From positions 496,001 to 560,000 of the forward strand of contig NZ_CP080388.1 of NCBI RefSeq assembly GCF_030036535.1: 64,000 nt of DNA, read 5' to 3'. Origin of the DNA: Agrobacterium cucumeris (GTDB lineage Bacteria; Pseudomonadota; Alphaproteobacteria; Rhizobiales; Rhizobiaceae). The position numbers and the translations under genes are program-made. Shown one piece after another: positions 49,842 to 58,504 of the stretch. The notes beneath the pieces were generated by a model, which did not search any database, was not told the origin of the DNA, and saw nothing but the letters and a program-made list of their open reading frames with translations. How positions within the stretch are numbered: the first letter of the stretch is position 1; the number at the start of each line of letters is the position of its first letter.

Positions 49842-50873
49842 CTATGACCCAACGCTTGTCATGAGATAATGACCCACCCCCCAGACGTCACCGCCGTCAT
49901 GGCCGAAAAGCCCGGCGGTTGCCAGAAAGAACAGTCGCCAGCGCCGTTCCCACAAGCGCGCATCAACGCCGTAAACCCGCCGCAGGATCGGTCGTATATG
50001 CTCGATCTCCCGGTCGAAATTCGCCAGCCAGTCGAGCGCTGTCCGACGATAATGCGATCCCGACCAGCGCCATTCCCGTTCGACGGTGAAAAGCGTGTCG
50101 AAACGATGGGGAAGATCGAAGGCAGGCATGATGCCGCCGGTGAAGAAATGCTGCGCGATCCAGTCTGCCGGATTATTGTGGTCAAAACGGTAGGATCGGT
50201 CACGGTGATTAAAGACGTGCAGGAAAAAGCGGCCTTCCGGCTTCAGCCATGCATGAACACGCTCAAACAATGCGCGCCAGTTGGACATGTGCTCGAACAT
50301 TTCCACCGAGACGACGCGATCGAAACGCGCGCCAACGGTGAAATCATTCATATCGGCGGTCACTACCGACAGATTGGAAAAGCCGCGCTCCCGGGCGCAG
50401 CCGATTATATATTCGCGTTGCGATGCGGAATTTGAGACGGACGTGATCCGCGCGTTGGGAAAACGCCCCGCCATATAAAGGGAAAGCGAGCCCCAGCCGC
50501 AGCCGAGTTCGAGAATGTCCATACCATCCTGCAACCCGGCATGGGACACGGTCTCGGCCAGCGCAGCAGTTTCCGCCTCATCAAGGGTCGTCGCGGCATC
50601 GGGATAATAACAGCAGGAATATTTGCGCTGGCCCCCAAGAACGAGCGCGAAAAATTCCGCCGGGACCTCGTAGTGCTGCCTGTTCGCCTCGTCGGTATGG
50701 CTGGCAATGGGGAATTTCGCCATATCGGCCGCAAAAACCAATTCGGCATCGGCCGGGATTTTTGCAAGCCGCCGTTTCGTTCTTGCGCAGAGCATATCTA
50801 TCCCGGCGAGAGTGACGCTGTCGTTAAGCGGCGTACGTTCCGCGGCATTGATGGCGAAGGAGAGCATGTTCAT
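49842..50873 (-). CDS. Cyclopropane-fatty-acid-synthase-family SAM methyltransferase
   Basis: 343-residue class I methyltransferase with ILELGCGWGSLSLYMAGRFP (SAM motif I), VSVEMFEHMSNW and FTGGIMPAFDLP. It is shorter than true Cfa and lacks the Cfa N-terminal lipid-binding domain layout seen in 54028-55260. Similar proteins occur in oxidative-stress lipid loci. It is coupled by four bases to the DUF1295 gene and shares a divergent ECF-type promoter region with the plus-strand lipid operon. Confidence 0.85.
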   Translation of the reverse strand: MNMLSFAINAAERTPLNDSVTLAGIDMLCARTKRRLAKIPADAELVFAADMAKFPIASHTDEANRQHYEVPAEFFALVLGGQRKYSCCYYPDAATTLDEAETAALAETVSHAGLQDGMDILELGCGWGSLSLYMAGRFPNARITSVSNSASQREYIIGCARERGFSNLSVVTADMNDFTVGARFDRVVSVEMFEHMSNWRALFERVHAWLKPEGRFFLHVFNHRDRSYRFDHNNPADWIAQHFFTGGIMPAFDLPHRFDTLFTVEREWRWSGSHYRRTALDWLANFDREIEHIRPILRRVYGVDARLWERRWRLFFLATAGLFGHDGGDVWGVGHYLMTSVGS

Positions 50874-51658
50874 GGCGTTTCCTCGTTCTTGCGCGGCCCC
50901 GGAAAGAAAGCGTTGACGCGGCGTTGCAGGGCGCGGAATTTTTCCCCGCGCGATTTCAGCATGTGCTCTTCAAGCGGCGGAATGCCGGAGACATGGACGA
51001 GCAGCCAGTACATCATGACCGGTGCGGCGAGCGAGGCCCATGACAAGGCGTGGGCCTGAACCGCCAGCAACGGCAGGCTGCACCAGAAGAGCCATTCGAA
51101 GAAATAATTGGGATGGCGGGAATAACGCCAGAGACCGGTTTCACACACGCCGGTTTTTGCTTCAGGGGTTTTCCTGAATTTCGATAGCTGTGCGTCCGAG
51201 AGAGCTTCCCCTGCCAGCGCTGCAACGGCAATCATGGTGGCAAGAAGGTCGAGAACACGCAGGAAACTCTGGCCATTACTGGCCGCAAGGTAAACCGCCA
51301 GAACAAGCACGAAGGCGGCAATGGCCTGTATCTGGAGGAAGATGAAAAGTCGCAGGGAGGCCGCGCTGCCCCATTTTTCGATGAGTTTCGCATAACGCGG
51401 ATCTTCCCCGCCGCCCCGCGTGCGCAGGCCGATATGGCCGGCAAGCCGCAGGGACCAGACGGCAATAAGCAAAAATACGATGGCGCGTCGCCCGCCGTCT
51501 CCTTCCGCCAGTAAAACAGCCAAGACGCCTCCGAGCCCCACGCTTGCCGACCAGACGGTGTCGATCCAGCCGCTAGAGCCGGTTGCTCTCTGTAATGCCC
51601 ACGCTCCGGCCATGAGCAGCGACATGAGAATGGCAAGCATCAAGATCACAGAAAACAT
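50870..51658 (-). CDS. DUF1295 membrane protein (steroid 5-alpha reductase-like)
   Basis: 262 residues from the ATG at 51658, with about six membrane helices. The C-terminal hallmark LWRYSRHPNYFFEWLFWCSL (conserved RHPNY) marks the DUF1295/3-oxo-5-alpha-steroid dehydrogenase superfamily, whose members act on lipid substrates. First gene of the two-gene minus-strand unit that runs from an ECF-type promoter at 51713-51740. The role is probably membrane-lipid reduction or methylation, inferred from neighbours. Confidence 0.88.
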   Translation of the reverse strand: MFSVILMLAILMSLLMAGAWALQRATGSSGWIDTVWSASVGLGGVLAVLLAEGDGGRRAIVFLLIAVWSLRLAGHIGLRTRGGGEDPRYAKLIEKWGSAASLRLFIFLQIQAIAAFVLVLAVYLAASNGQSFLRVLDLLATMIAVAALAGEALSDAQLSKFRKTPEAKTGVCETGLWRYSRHPNYFFEWLFWCSLPLLAVQAHALSWASLAAPVMMYWLLVHVSGIPPLEEHMLKSRGEKFRALQRRVNAFFPGPRKNEETP

Positions 51659-51712
51659 CACTACTTCGCTCACCGTTTTGAACAGATCGAGGCCGGGTGT
51701 CCGTGATGGCAA

Positions 51713-51740
51713 ATACGAGCGAACCGGCAAAAGAGTTTCA
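51713..51740 (-). promoter_or_regulatory. ECF-sigma-type promoter for DUF1295/methyltransferase operon
   Basis: On the minus strand TGAAAC, then 17 bases, then CGTAT, 55 bp before the DUF1295 start. Its -35 and -10 elements are identical to those of the plus-strand promoter at 51776. Confidence 0.6.
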
Positions 51741-51775
51741 GGGTTCGGAAAAAAATCAAAAAAACTGCCGGCCGC

Positions 51776-51803
51776 TGAAACTTATCAGGCGCCGGCCTCG
51801 TAT
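51776..51803 (+). promoter_or_regulatory. ECF-sigma-type promoter for the lipid operon
   Basis: TGAAAC-N17-CGTAT, 47 bp before the FAD-oxidase ATG. The elements follow the GAAC/CGTAT pattern of group IV sigma factors. The likely cognate sigma is encoded at 56322. Confidence 0.6.
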
Positions 51804-51849
51804 CTGCGCTGTCCCAGGGCAAATTTCTGTAATGCGATAGCGAGGATAG

Positions 51850-53223
51850 ATGACCGACACCGAAGCAACACGAGGACATAGCCGGCGGCGCATCGCCATA
51901 GTGGGAACAGGAATTTCCGGCCTGTCGGCGGCCTGGCTTTTGTCGCAACGGCACGATATCACGGTCTTCGAGGCGGCGGATCGCATCGGCGGCCACACCA
52001 ACACGGTAACATTCAATACGGATAATGGGCCGGTTCACGTCGATACCGGCTTCATCGTTTATAACGAATCGACCTATCCCAATCTCACCGCGCTTTTTCA
52101 GACACTGGACGTGCCGACCGCGGCCTCCAACATGTCTTTCGCCGTTTCGCTGAACAATGGCAGCTTTGAATATTCCGGCGGAAACGGTCTTGGCCTGCTG
52201 GCACAAAAGAGAAATGCGCTACGACCTCGTTTCTGGTCGATGCTGGCGGACCTGCTGCGGTTCTACCGCAACGCTCCGCGAGACCTGCATGTGATGGGCG
52301 ACGTGTCTCTCGACGACTATCTCACGCGCAATCGCTACGGGGCGGCCTTCCGCGACGATCATCTTTACCCCATGGCCGCGGCCATATGGTCCACGCCGGC
52401 GATGGAGGTCGGTCGTTATCCAGCGGCACATTTCATCAAATTCTGCCGCAATCACGGTCTGCTGCTGCTACGCAATCGGCCGGTCTGGCGCACCGTCGTC
52501 GGTGGCGCACACGAATATGTAAAACGCATCACCGCACCGTTTGCGGATCGAATTCGTCTCTCGACGCCGGTGACGCGCATCCACCGCCTGCCTGACGGCA
52601 TCGAAATCATCACTGCGGAGGGCGAAACCGCTCGCTTCGATGACGTGGTGATCGCAACCCATGCGGATCAGGCGCTCGATATGCTTGTGGATACAACGCG
52701 CGCCGAACGGCGCATTCTCGGCGCCTTTACCTACACCCGAAACCGCGCCGTGCTTCACACCGACAGCAGCTTCATGCCGCGCCGGCGCGCTGCCTGGTCA
52801 AGCTGGAACTATGTGGCCGACAAGAGCATTGAAGCTCGTCAACCGAGCATCACCTACTGGATGAACAGGCTGCAGCCGCTGGGCAAAACCCCTGATACTT
52901 TTGTAACGCTGAACCCGGCGCGGGAACCGGATCAAGGAAAAATCATCGCCGAGGAAACCTATCACCACCCGGTTTTTGACGCTGGCACCGAACAGATGCG
53001 TCAGGAATTATGGGCCTTGCAGGGCCTGCGAAACACCTGGTTCTGCGGCGCCTATTTCGGCTCTGGTTTTCATGAAGACGGCCTTCAGGCGGGCCTTGCG
53101 GTTGCCGAAGATCTTGGCGGCGTATCCCGCCCATGGAAGGTTGCGGACGACAGCGGCCGGATCATTCGCCTGGATTTGGCGGCGATTGCGACGGACACAC
53201 AACTCATGGAGGCAACGTCATGA
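51850..53223 (+). CDS. FAD-dependent oxidoreductase (NAD(P)/FAD, amine-oxidase-like)
   Basis: 457 residues. The N-terminal dinucleotide fold AIVGTGISGLSAAWLLSQ is followed by FEAADRIGGHTNTV (second FAD motif) and DTGFIVYNESTYPNL. The C-terminal FAD-contact stretch is FCGAYFGSGFHEDGLQAGL. This subgroup regularly neighbours DUF1365 and Cfa genes and is thought to modify membrane lipids. It is the first gene of the plus-strand operon; the DUF1365 start overlaps its stop (ATGA). Confidence 0.9.
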   Translation: MTDTEATRGHSRRRIAIVGTGISGLSAAWLLSQRHDITVFEAADRIGGHTNTVTFNTDNGPVHVDTGFIVYNESTYPNLTALFQTLDVPTAASNMSFAVSLNNGSFEYSGGNGLGLLAQKRNALRPRFWSMLADLLRFYRNAPRDLHVMGDVSLDDYLTRNRYGAAFRDDHLYPMAAAIWSTPAMEVGRYPAAHFIKFCRNHGLLLLRNRPVWRTVVGGAHEYVKRITAPFADRIRLSTPVTRIHRLPDGIEIITAEGETARFDDVVIATHADQALDMLVDTTRAERRILGAFTYTRNRAVLHTDSSFMPRRRAAWSSWNYVADKSIEARQPSITYWMNRLQPLGKTPDTFVTLNPAREPDQGKIIAEETYHHPVFDAGTEQMRQELWALQGLRNTWFCGAYFGSGFHEDGLQAGLAVAEDLGGVSRPWKVADDSGRIIRLDLAAIATDTQLMEATS

Positions 53224-54041
53224 CGCCTCCCCTCACATCGGCGCTTTTCCCGGGCCACGTGACCCATGCGCGTTTCAAGCCAAAAACCCACAAACTGGAC
53301 TACCGGATTTATTCGCTGCTTCTCGATCTCGATGAGTTGGAGACGCTCGACCGGAAATTGCGGTTTTTCTCTGTCGACCGTTTCAACCTGTTTTCATTTC
53401 ATCGCAAGGATCGCGGCAACGGTGACAACACGATCGGGCTGCGCCAGCAGATAGAAACGGCCATGGCGGCGGCGGGCATGGCCGCCGATGGCGGACCCAT
53501 CCGCCTGCTTACCATGCCGCGCCTGCTTGGCTGGGCCTTCAACCCGCTCAGCGTGTTCTTCTGCCACGGGCGCGACATGTCACTTAAAGCCATCCTCTGG
53601 CAGGTCGACAACACCTTCGGCCAAAGACACTCCTATCTGATCCCGGTAGAGGCCGGCGCGGGGACAGAGATCGTCCAGCGATGCGACAAGGCCTTTTATG
53701 TCTCGCCCTTCATGGACATGAACCTCCACTATGTTTTCCGCGTCGTCCCGCCCGGTGACAGGCTGAAGATCGTCATTGAAACTTTCGACGATGAAGGCGC
53801 CGTCCTGACAGCCCGCCATTTTGCCCGAAGGGTCGAGCTGACTGATGGCGCGCTGCTGAAAGCCTTCGTCGCCATCCCCTTTCTCACGCTGAAAGTCGTT
53901 GTCGGCATTCACTGGGAAGCCCTGAAAATCTGGCTGAAGGGCGTGCGGCTGAGAAAACGTCCGCTGCCACCCGTCGAGCCCATCTCCTTCGTTTCCCCTT
54001 CATCGTCGCAAATCGAGGCCAGAATTCATGACCCCGTTTGA
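53220..54041 (+). CDS. DUF1365 family protein
   Basis: 273 residues from the ATG at 53220, coupled to the FAD-oxidase stop; an open frame further upstream overlaps that gene and is rejected. DUF1365 features are ALFPGHVTHARFKPKTHKLD at the N-terminus, MPRLLGWAFNPLSVFFC and FYVSPFMDMNLHYVFRV. The molecular function is unknown, but the family travels with Cfa and FAD oxidases in proteobacterial lipid-stress loci. It overlaps cfa by 14 bp. Confidence 0.9.
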   Translation: MTPPLTSALFPGHVTHARFKPKTHKLDYRIYSLLLDLDELETLDRKLRFFSVDRFNLFSFHRKDRGNGDNTIGLRQQIETAMAAAGMAADGGPIRLLTMPRLLGWAFNPLSVFFCHGRDMSLKAILWQVDNTFGQRHSYLIPVEAGAGTEIVQRCDKAFYVSPFMDMNLHYVFRVVPPGDRLKIVIETFDDEGAVLTARHFARRVELTDGALLKAFVAIPFLTLKVVVGIHWEALKIWLKGVRLRKRPLPPVEPISFVSPSSSQIEARIHDPV

Positions 54042-55260
54042 AAATCTCTCCGAGTTACCGGCGCAGAATACCCGCCTCAAGGGCCGCACAGGCATGGGCA
54101 TATGGCTCATCAACCGGCTGCTGAACAATATCGACCGGGGACGGCTGCGCGTCGTCCTTCCTGGCGGCGGAACCGTCGAAAAATCAGGAAAATCGGAAGG
54201 CAGCGACGCCGTTATCGTGCTGCATAACTGGCGGGCAATCCGCAGGCTGCTCGTTAACGGCGATATCGGCTTCGCGGAAGGCTTTATCGAGAATGACTGG
54301 TCTACGCCTGACCTGACGGCGCTCATCCGTTTCGCCGCTCAAAATCGCGAGGCATTTGCAAGGTCGATGCGCGGCAGCCTGCCCATGCGCCTCATCAACC
54401 GGCTTGCACACGGGCTGAATGCCAATACCCGACGCGGCAGCCGCCGCAATATCGAGGCGCATTACGATCTCGGCAACGAGTTTTACCGGCAATGGCTCGA
54501 CCCCTCGATGCTCTATTCGTCGGCGATTTTCGACGGCACGACACCCAGCCTTGAGGCCGCGCAACGTAAGAAACTCGAGCGCATTGCGGAAAAACTCCAG
54601 TTAACCGGCAACAAGAGCGTATTGGAAATCGGCTGCGGCTGGGGTGCGCTCGCCATCCACCTCGCCACGCAGCACAATGCCAGCGTGACCGGCATCACCC
54701 TGTCCCCGTCCCAGTTGAACTGGGCGAAAAATGCGGTGGAAAAAGACGGCAAGGCCAGCCGGATCGATCTCAGATTGCAGGACTACCGCGACGTGACCGG
54801 CCAATTCGACAATATCGTCTCCGTGGAAATGTTTGAAGCGGTCGGTGAAGCCTACTGGCCAAGTTATTTCGAAACGCTGAAACGCTGCCTGAAACCCGGC
54901 GGCCGTGCGGTGCTGCAAATCATCTCCATCGAGGAAAACCGCTTCGATACCTATCGGCGCAAGGCAGATTTCATCCAGAAATACATCTTTCCCGGCGGTT
55001 TCCTGCCCTCCGATTCAGCGCTCGAAAAAGCCGTCGGGCAAGCCGGCCTGAAGCTCACGGAGACAGAACTTTTCGGCCAGTCCTATGCGCTCACGCTTTC
55101 GGAGTGGCGTCAGCGTTTCCATGCCCGGTGGCAGACGATTTCACTGCTTGGATTCGACGACCGCTTCCGGCGGCTCTGGGATTATTACCTCTGCTATTGC
55201 GAAGCAGGTTTTGCCGAAGGGACCATAAATGTCGGCCTGTACACGATAGAACAAGGATAA
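54028..55260 (+). CDS. cfa: Cyclopropane-fatty-acyl-phospholipid synthase
   Basis: 410 residues. An N-terminal lipid-binding domain (about 1-130) is followed by a SAM methyltransferase domain: SMLYSSAIFDG, VLEIGCGWGALAIHLATQH (motif I), GITLSPSQLNWA and FIQKYIFPGGFLPS. It transfers a methylene from SAM to unsaturated acyl chains, or performs a related methylation, at the inner membrane. It is the third gene of the operon, start overlapping DUF1365. Because a second Cfa-like enzyme is nearby, it may make a less common methylated fatty acid. Confidence 0.92.
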   Translation: MTPFENLSELPAQNTRLKGRTGMGIWLINRLLNNIDRGRLRVVLPGGGTVEKSGKSEGSDAVIVLHNWRAIRRLLVNGDIGFAEGFIENDWSTPDLTALIRFAAQNREAFARSMRGSLPMRLINRLAHGLNANTRRGSRRNIEAHYDLGNEFYRQWLDPSMLYSSAIFDGTTPSLEAAQRKKLERIAEKLQLTGNKSVLEIGCGWGALAIHLATQHNASVTGITLSPSQLNWAKNAVEKDGKASRIDLRLQDYRDVTGQFDNIVSVEMFEAVGEAYWPSYFETLKRCLKPGGRAVLQIISIEENRFDTYRRKADFIQKYIFPGGFLPSDSALEKAVGQAGLKLTETELFGQSYALTLSEWRQRFHARWQTISLLGFDDRFRRLWDYYLCYCEAGFAEGTINVGLYTIEQG

Positions 55261-55287
55261 GGCGGGGCCAACCGGTGGAGAAAGACA

Positions 55288-55665
55288 ATGAAAATCATGA
55301 GATTGGCAATTGTATCTGCCCTGTCCCCGATGCTGGTCGGCTTCGGTGCGACAGCGGCGGAGATCGACGGCAACTGGGCGCGCGGCGACGGCAAGGCAAA
55401 AGTGCTGATCGCGCCCTGCGGTGAAAAAATATGCGCCACAAACACCTGGATCAAACCCGGCACGCCGAAGGAGAAGACCGGCGACCGCCTGATCATGGAC
55501 ATCAAAGAGAGCGAGGCGGGCATCTATTCCGGCACCGCCTTCGATCCTCAGCGGGACAAATCCTACAGGATAACAGTCACCCTTGCCGGCAATAACATGA
55601 CCACGAAGGGCTGTATCGTCGCCGGCCTTCTGTGCAAGGGCATAAGCTGGACCCGGATCGACTAG
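55288..55665 (+). CDS. DUF2147 secreted protein
   Basis: 125 residues with a signal peptide (cleavage after GFGATAA) and the DUF2147 core: EIDGNWARGDGKAKVLIAPC, a cysteine pair (APCGEKICATN), LIMDIKESEAGIYSGTAFDP and a C-terminal Cys pair region. Probably a small periplasmic beta-barrel, lipocalin-like in overall style. It follows cfa by 27 bp. The function is unknown. Confidence 0.85.
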   Translation: MKIMRLAIVSALSPMLVGFGATAAEIDGNWARGDGKAKVLIAPCGEKICATNTWIKPGTPKEKTGDRLIMDIKESEAGIYSGTAFDPQRDKSYRITVTLAGNNMTTKGCIVAGLLCKGISWTRID

Positions 55666-55758
55666 CGCAGATCACGCGCCGTTCCGCCTATTAATTGCAT
55701 TGTCTGCCGAACGAAAAAAACTCGCCGCCTTCTCAATGCCCGGCAAAGGAAAACACCG

Positions 55759-56190
55759 ATGAAGACCTATTTCGCAGCCTATTTTTTCACGCTCGTCGCG
55801 TTTCTGGTGATCGATTTCATCTGGCTGAGCACCATGGCGTCGCGTCTTTACCGCCCGGCTATCGGCGATCTCCTGGCGGAAAATTTCCGGCTCGCTCCAG
55901 CGGTCGTCTTCTACCTCATCTACGCCGGCGGGCTGACCTTTCTTGCCGTGCGCCCGGCCCTGCTTTCCGGTGAATGGACGACGGCGCTGCTTTACGGCGC
56001 GATTGTCGGTTTCATGGCCTACGCCACCTATGATCTGACCAATCAGGCGACGTTGAAGAACTGGCCAACCACCCTCACCATTGCCGATCTTCTTTGGGGG
56101 ACCTTCGTTTCCGCCGCAGCGGCGATCATCGGTTACCTCGTCACGGTGCGCCTCCTCGGCCCGCTGGAAAATTCGACGGGCATATCATGA
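55759..56190 (+). CDS. DUF2177 membrane protein
   Basis: 143 residues with four membrane helices (about 5-25, 45-68, 75-95, 110-130). Family landmarks are VIDFIWLSTMASRLYRPAIG and YATYDLTNQATLKNWP. This family is found beside Cfa, DUF1365 and ECF/anti-sigma genes in alphaproteobacteria. It is 93 bp after DUF2147 and 131 bp before the sigma gene. The function is unknown. Confidence 0.88.
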   Translation: MKTYFAAYFFTLVAFLVIDFIWLSTMASRLYRPAIGDLLAENFRLAPAVVFYLIYAGGLTFLAVRPALLSGEWTTALLYGAIVGFMAYATYDLTNQATLKNWPTTLTIADLLWGTFVSAAAAIIGYLVTVRLLGPLENSTGIS

Positions 56191-56321
56191 CGACGCTTCC
56201 TCTCGGCTACGGCGCAAGTGCGGCCCTCCTGTGGGGGTCCCATCGTGAACTTCCTCTTCCTCGTCCCTTGTCTTCGTGTGAAAGACGACCTTATAAAGGA
56301 AGCGCAGCAAGGAAGGTTCGA

Positions 56322-56864
56322 ATGCAGGGCACAGAGATAGCAAGCCTAATCAACCGTGTCGGCATGGGTGATCGTTCAGCATTCGTTTCGCTCTACCAGG
56401 CAACCAGTCCGAAGCTTTTCGCGATCTGCCTGAAGATCCTGCGGGACAGAACCGAAGCCGAAGAGGCGCTGCAGGAAATCTATATCAAGGTGTGGCAGCG
56501 CGCCCGCACATTCGCCGCAAGCGCCGGCAAGCCGGCCACATGGCTTGCCGCCATCGCCCGCAACCACGCGATCGACACGATCCGGGCCCGTAAACCCATA
56601 AGCGATGATATTGATGAGGCCTATGAGCTGGCCGACGATGGCATTCGCGATCCTGAACAGCAGGTCGTTCTGGCGGACGAAGGCCGCAGGATCGAGGATT
56701 GCATGCGTGAACTTGAAACTGTTCACGCAAAGGCGGTACGCCGAGCCTATGTTGAGGGTTTAAGCTATCTCGAACTGGCAGATGAATTGCGCGTGCCACT
56801 GAACACGGTCAGAACGTGGCTGCGGCGCAGTCTTCTCAAACTCAGAGAGTGCATGCAGCGATGA
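56322..56864 (+). CDS. ECF-family RNA polymerase sigma factor
   Basis: 180 residues from the ATG at 56322, which has AAGGAAGG; an in-frame ATG at 56187 overlapping the DUF2177 stop would add 45 residues but looks unlike sigma sequence. Region 2 is AEEALQEIYIKVWQRARTF and AIARNHAIDTIRARKP. Region 4 is VRRAYVEGLSYLELADEL and VPLNTVRTWLRRSLLKLRE. It is co-transcribed and translationally coupled with the anti-sigma gene. It probably drives the TGAAAC-N17-CGTAT promoters at 51713 and 51776. Confidence 0.92.
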   Translation: MQGTEIASLINRVGMGDRSAFVSLYQATSPKLFAICLKILRDRTEAEEALQEIYIKVWQRARTFAASAGKPATWLAAIARNHAIDTIRARKPISDDIDEAYELADDGIRDPEQQVVLADEGRRIEDCMRELETVHAKAVRRAYVEGLSYLELADELRVPLNTVRTWLRRSLLKLRECMQR

Positions 56865-57571
56865 CAACGGGCGACCAGAGCGGCGGAATGTACTCGCGCG
56901 ACGAAATCCTCGCCGGCGAATATGTGCTGGGCGTCCTGCCACTCGAAAAGCGCCGCGAACTGGAGCGGCGTATTGAGGACGACAGGGTCTTCGCGCAACT
57001 GGTGCAGCGTTGGGAGCAGGAATTTTCCGACTTCAATGCCGATTATGAAGAGCAGGTACCGAATGCGGCTGTTCTTGCTCGCATCGAAGAGCGCCTGTTC
57101 GGCAGCAGGGATATCAACGCCAACGGCAGCCTGTGGAATTCCGCGTCCTTCTGGCGCTGGATATCGGTTGCCACCAGCGCGACCGCCGTGGCCGCCGTCG
57201 TCTACGCCGCCTTTCCCGAAAAACGGCAGGGCGTCACCCCGCTGGTGGCGGAACTTGCGACAACCGACAGCCAGGTCAATCTGCTTGCCTCCTATGACGC
57301 GGAATCCGGACGGATGCGCATCATCCCCGTCGCAACCGGTAAGACGGACGAAAAATCACTGGAACTGTGGCTGGTCATGGATGGCGGCAAGACGCGCTCG
57401 CTGGGCGTGTTCCAGCCCGGCACGTCTGGCGATCTCATCATCCCCGCCGATATGCGCAGCACAATCACGGAAGGCACGACCTTCGCGATCAGCGTGGAGC
57501 CCTTCGGCGGATCGCCAACCGGTCAGGCAACCGGCCCAGTTATCGCCGTCGGCAGCGCGCGGCTGTTATAG
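56861..57571 (+). CDS. Anti-sigma factor, RskA family
   Basis: 236 residues from the ATG at 56861, overlapping the sigma stop (ATGA). The N-terminal sigma-binding part contains AGEYVLGVLPLEKRRELERR. A membrane segment lies at about residues 98-118 (WRWISVATSATAVAAVVYAA). The C-terminal RskA domain has LELWLVMDGGKTRSLGVF. No ChrR-type zinc cupin is present, so it is a membrane-bound RskA-type rather than a ChrR-type anti-sigma. Release would require a membrane or periplasmic signal. Confidence 0.92.
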   Translation: MTTGDQSGGMYSRDEILAGEYVLGVLPLEKRRELERRIEDDRVFAQLVQRWEQEFSDFNADYEEQVPNAAVLARIEERLFGSRDINANGSLWNSASFWRWISVATSATAVAAVVYAAFPEKRQGVTPLVAELATTDSQVNLLASYDAESGRMRIIPVATGKTDEKSLELWLVMDGGKTRSLGVFQPGTSGDLIIPADMRSTITEGTTFAISVEPFGGSPTGQATGPVIAVGSARLL

Positions 57572-57629
57572 AAGGCCCTTGCAGCAGCATCCCACGGACC
57601 CGGGATTGCTACACCGTTGAGGAGGCATA

Positions 57630-57652
57630 GGCTCTCCTTGCAAAGGAGAGCC
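57630..57652. terminator. Bidirectional terminator hairpin
   Basis: GGCTCTCCTT-GCA-AAGGAGAGCC: perfect 10-bp stem with a 3-base loop between the convergent anti-sigma and SDR genes. No U-tract, but stem strength and position support a terminator. Confidence 0.65.
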
Positions 57653-57659
57653 CAACCGA

Positions 57660-58433
57660 TCAGATCCGGGCGCCACCGGTTGCATCTATCATCTGTCCCG
57701 TCGTCCAACGCGCATCGTTCGATGCGAGGAAAGCAATGACGTCGGCAATATCCTCCGCTCGTCCGACACGCGAGAAGACCGAGAGGGCTTCCGCACCGGC
57801 GCGCGCATCAGGCGATGCCAGCCACTCGGCATTCATATCCGTTTCCGTCACACCCGGTAGCACGGCATTGACTGTAATTCCGCGCGCTGCAAATTCAGGT
57901 GCCAGTGCAAGCGTCAATGTCTCAAGCGCGCCTTTGGAAGCAGCGTAGGCGGGATGCGTCGGCGCCGCGATCCGTGTAAACCCGGTCGAGACATTGATGA
58001 TCCGGCCGTTCTCGCGAATATGGTCGGCGACCGCCTGGATCAGGAAGAACGGCGCCTTGTAGTTAATCGTCATCACCTCGTCGAAAACAGACTCGCTCGT
58101 CTGCTTCAACGGCAATGCAGGCGCGATGCCGGCATTGTTCACCAGTATGTCGAAACCGGACGAACCCGTCTCGTTACGCGCCGCTTCACTGAACTGCGCC
58201 CACAGGCTGTCGGCCGCCTCCTTACCCTGTCTGAGGTCGGCCTTCACCGCGACGGCCTTGACGCCAAGCGCCTCGATGTCGCGTACCGTTGCATTGGCCG
58301 CATCCAAATTGGCGGTGTAGTGAACGCCAATCAAGGCGGCGCCCTCCCTGGCAAAAGCGAGGCCAACTGCCCGGCCGATACCGCGTGAACTTCCAGTAAT
58401 AAGGGCTATTTTGCCTGCGAGACGCTTGGACAT
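57660..58433 (-). CDS. Short-chain dehydrogenase/reductase (classical SDR)
   Basis: 257 residues. NAD(P) motif ALITGSSRGIGRAVG is followed by ILVNNAGIAP and the catalytic Ser and Tyr-x-x-x-Lys (INVSTGFTRIAAPTHPAYAA, then SKG). A C-terminal TDMNAEWLASPDA loop and WTTGQMIDATGG close the fold. It diverges from a TetR gene with two operator copies between, the common pattern of an inducible SDR. The substrate is unknown. Confidence 0.92.
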   Translation of the reverse strand: MSKRLAGKIALITGSSRGIGRAVGLAFAREGAALIGVHYTANLDAANATVRDIEALGVKAVAVKADLRQGKEAADSLWAQFSEAARNETGSSGFDILVNNAGIAPALPLKQTSESVFDEVMTINYKAPFFLIQAVADHIRENGRIINVSTGFTRIAAPTHPAYAASKGALETLTLALAPEFAARGITVNAVLPGVTETDMNAEWLASPDARAGAEALSVFSRVGRAEDIADVIAFLASNDARWTTGQMIDATGGARI

Positions 58434-58457
58434 GGATCACTCCGTTGCTAAAATAAA

Positions 58458-58469
58458 TAGTGATCCCTA
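58458..58469. promoter_or_regulatory. TetR operator site 1
   Basis: TAGTGATCCCTA fits TAG-N-GATC-N-CTA, a palindrome found twice in the 88-bp SDR/TetR divergent region. It lies 25 bp before the SDR start, so binding would block that promoter. Confidence 0.65.
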
Positions 58470-58504
58470 CAATAAGAGCTGAAATACGTCTGTCAACAAT
58501 TTAA

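Noticed and set aside
53133..53219. Longer N-terminus for the DUF1365 protein
   Set aside because: It lies wholly within the FAD-oxidase gene in another frame. The ATGA overlap at 53220 and the family N-terminus support the shorter form.
56187..56321. Earlier ATG start for the ECF sigma factor, overlapping the DUF2177 stop
   Set aside because: The extra 45 residues do not look like sigma region 1 or 2, and the ATG at 56322 has a much better ribosome site.
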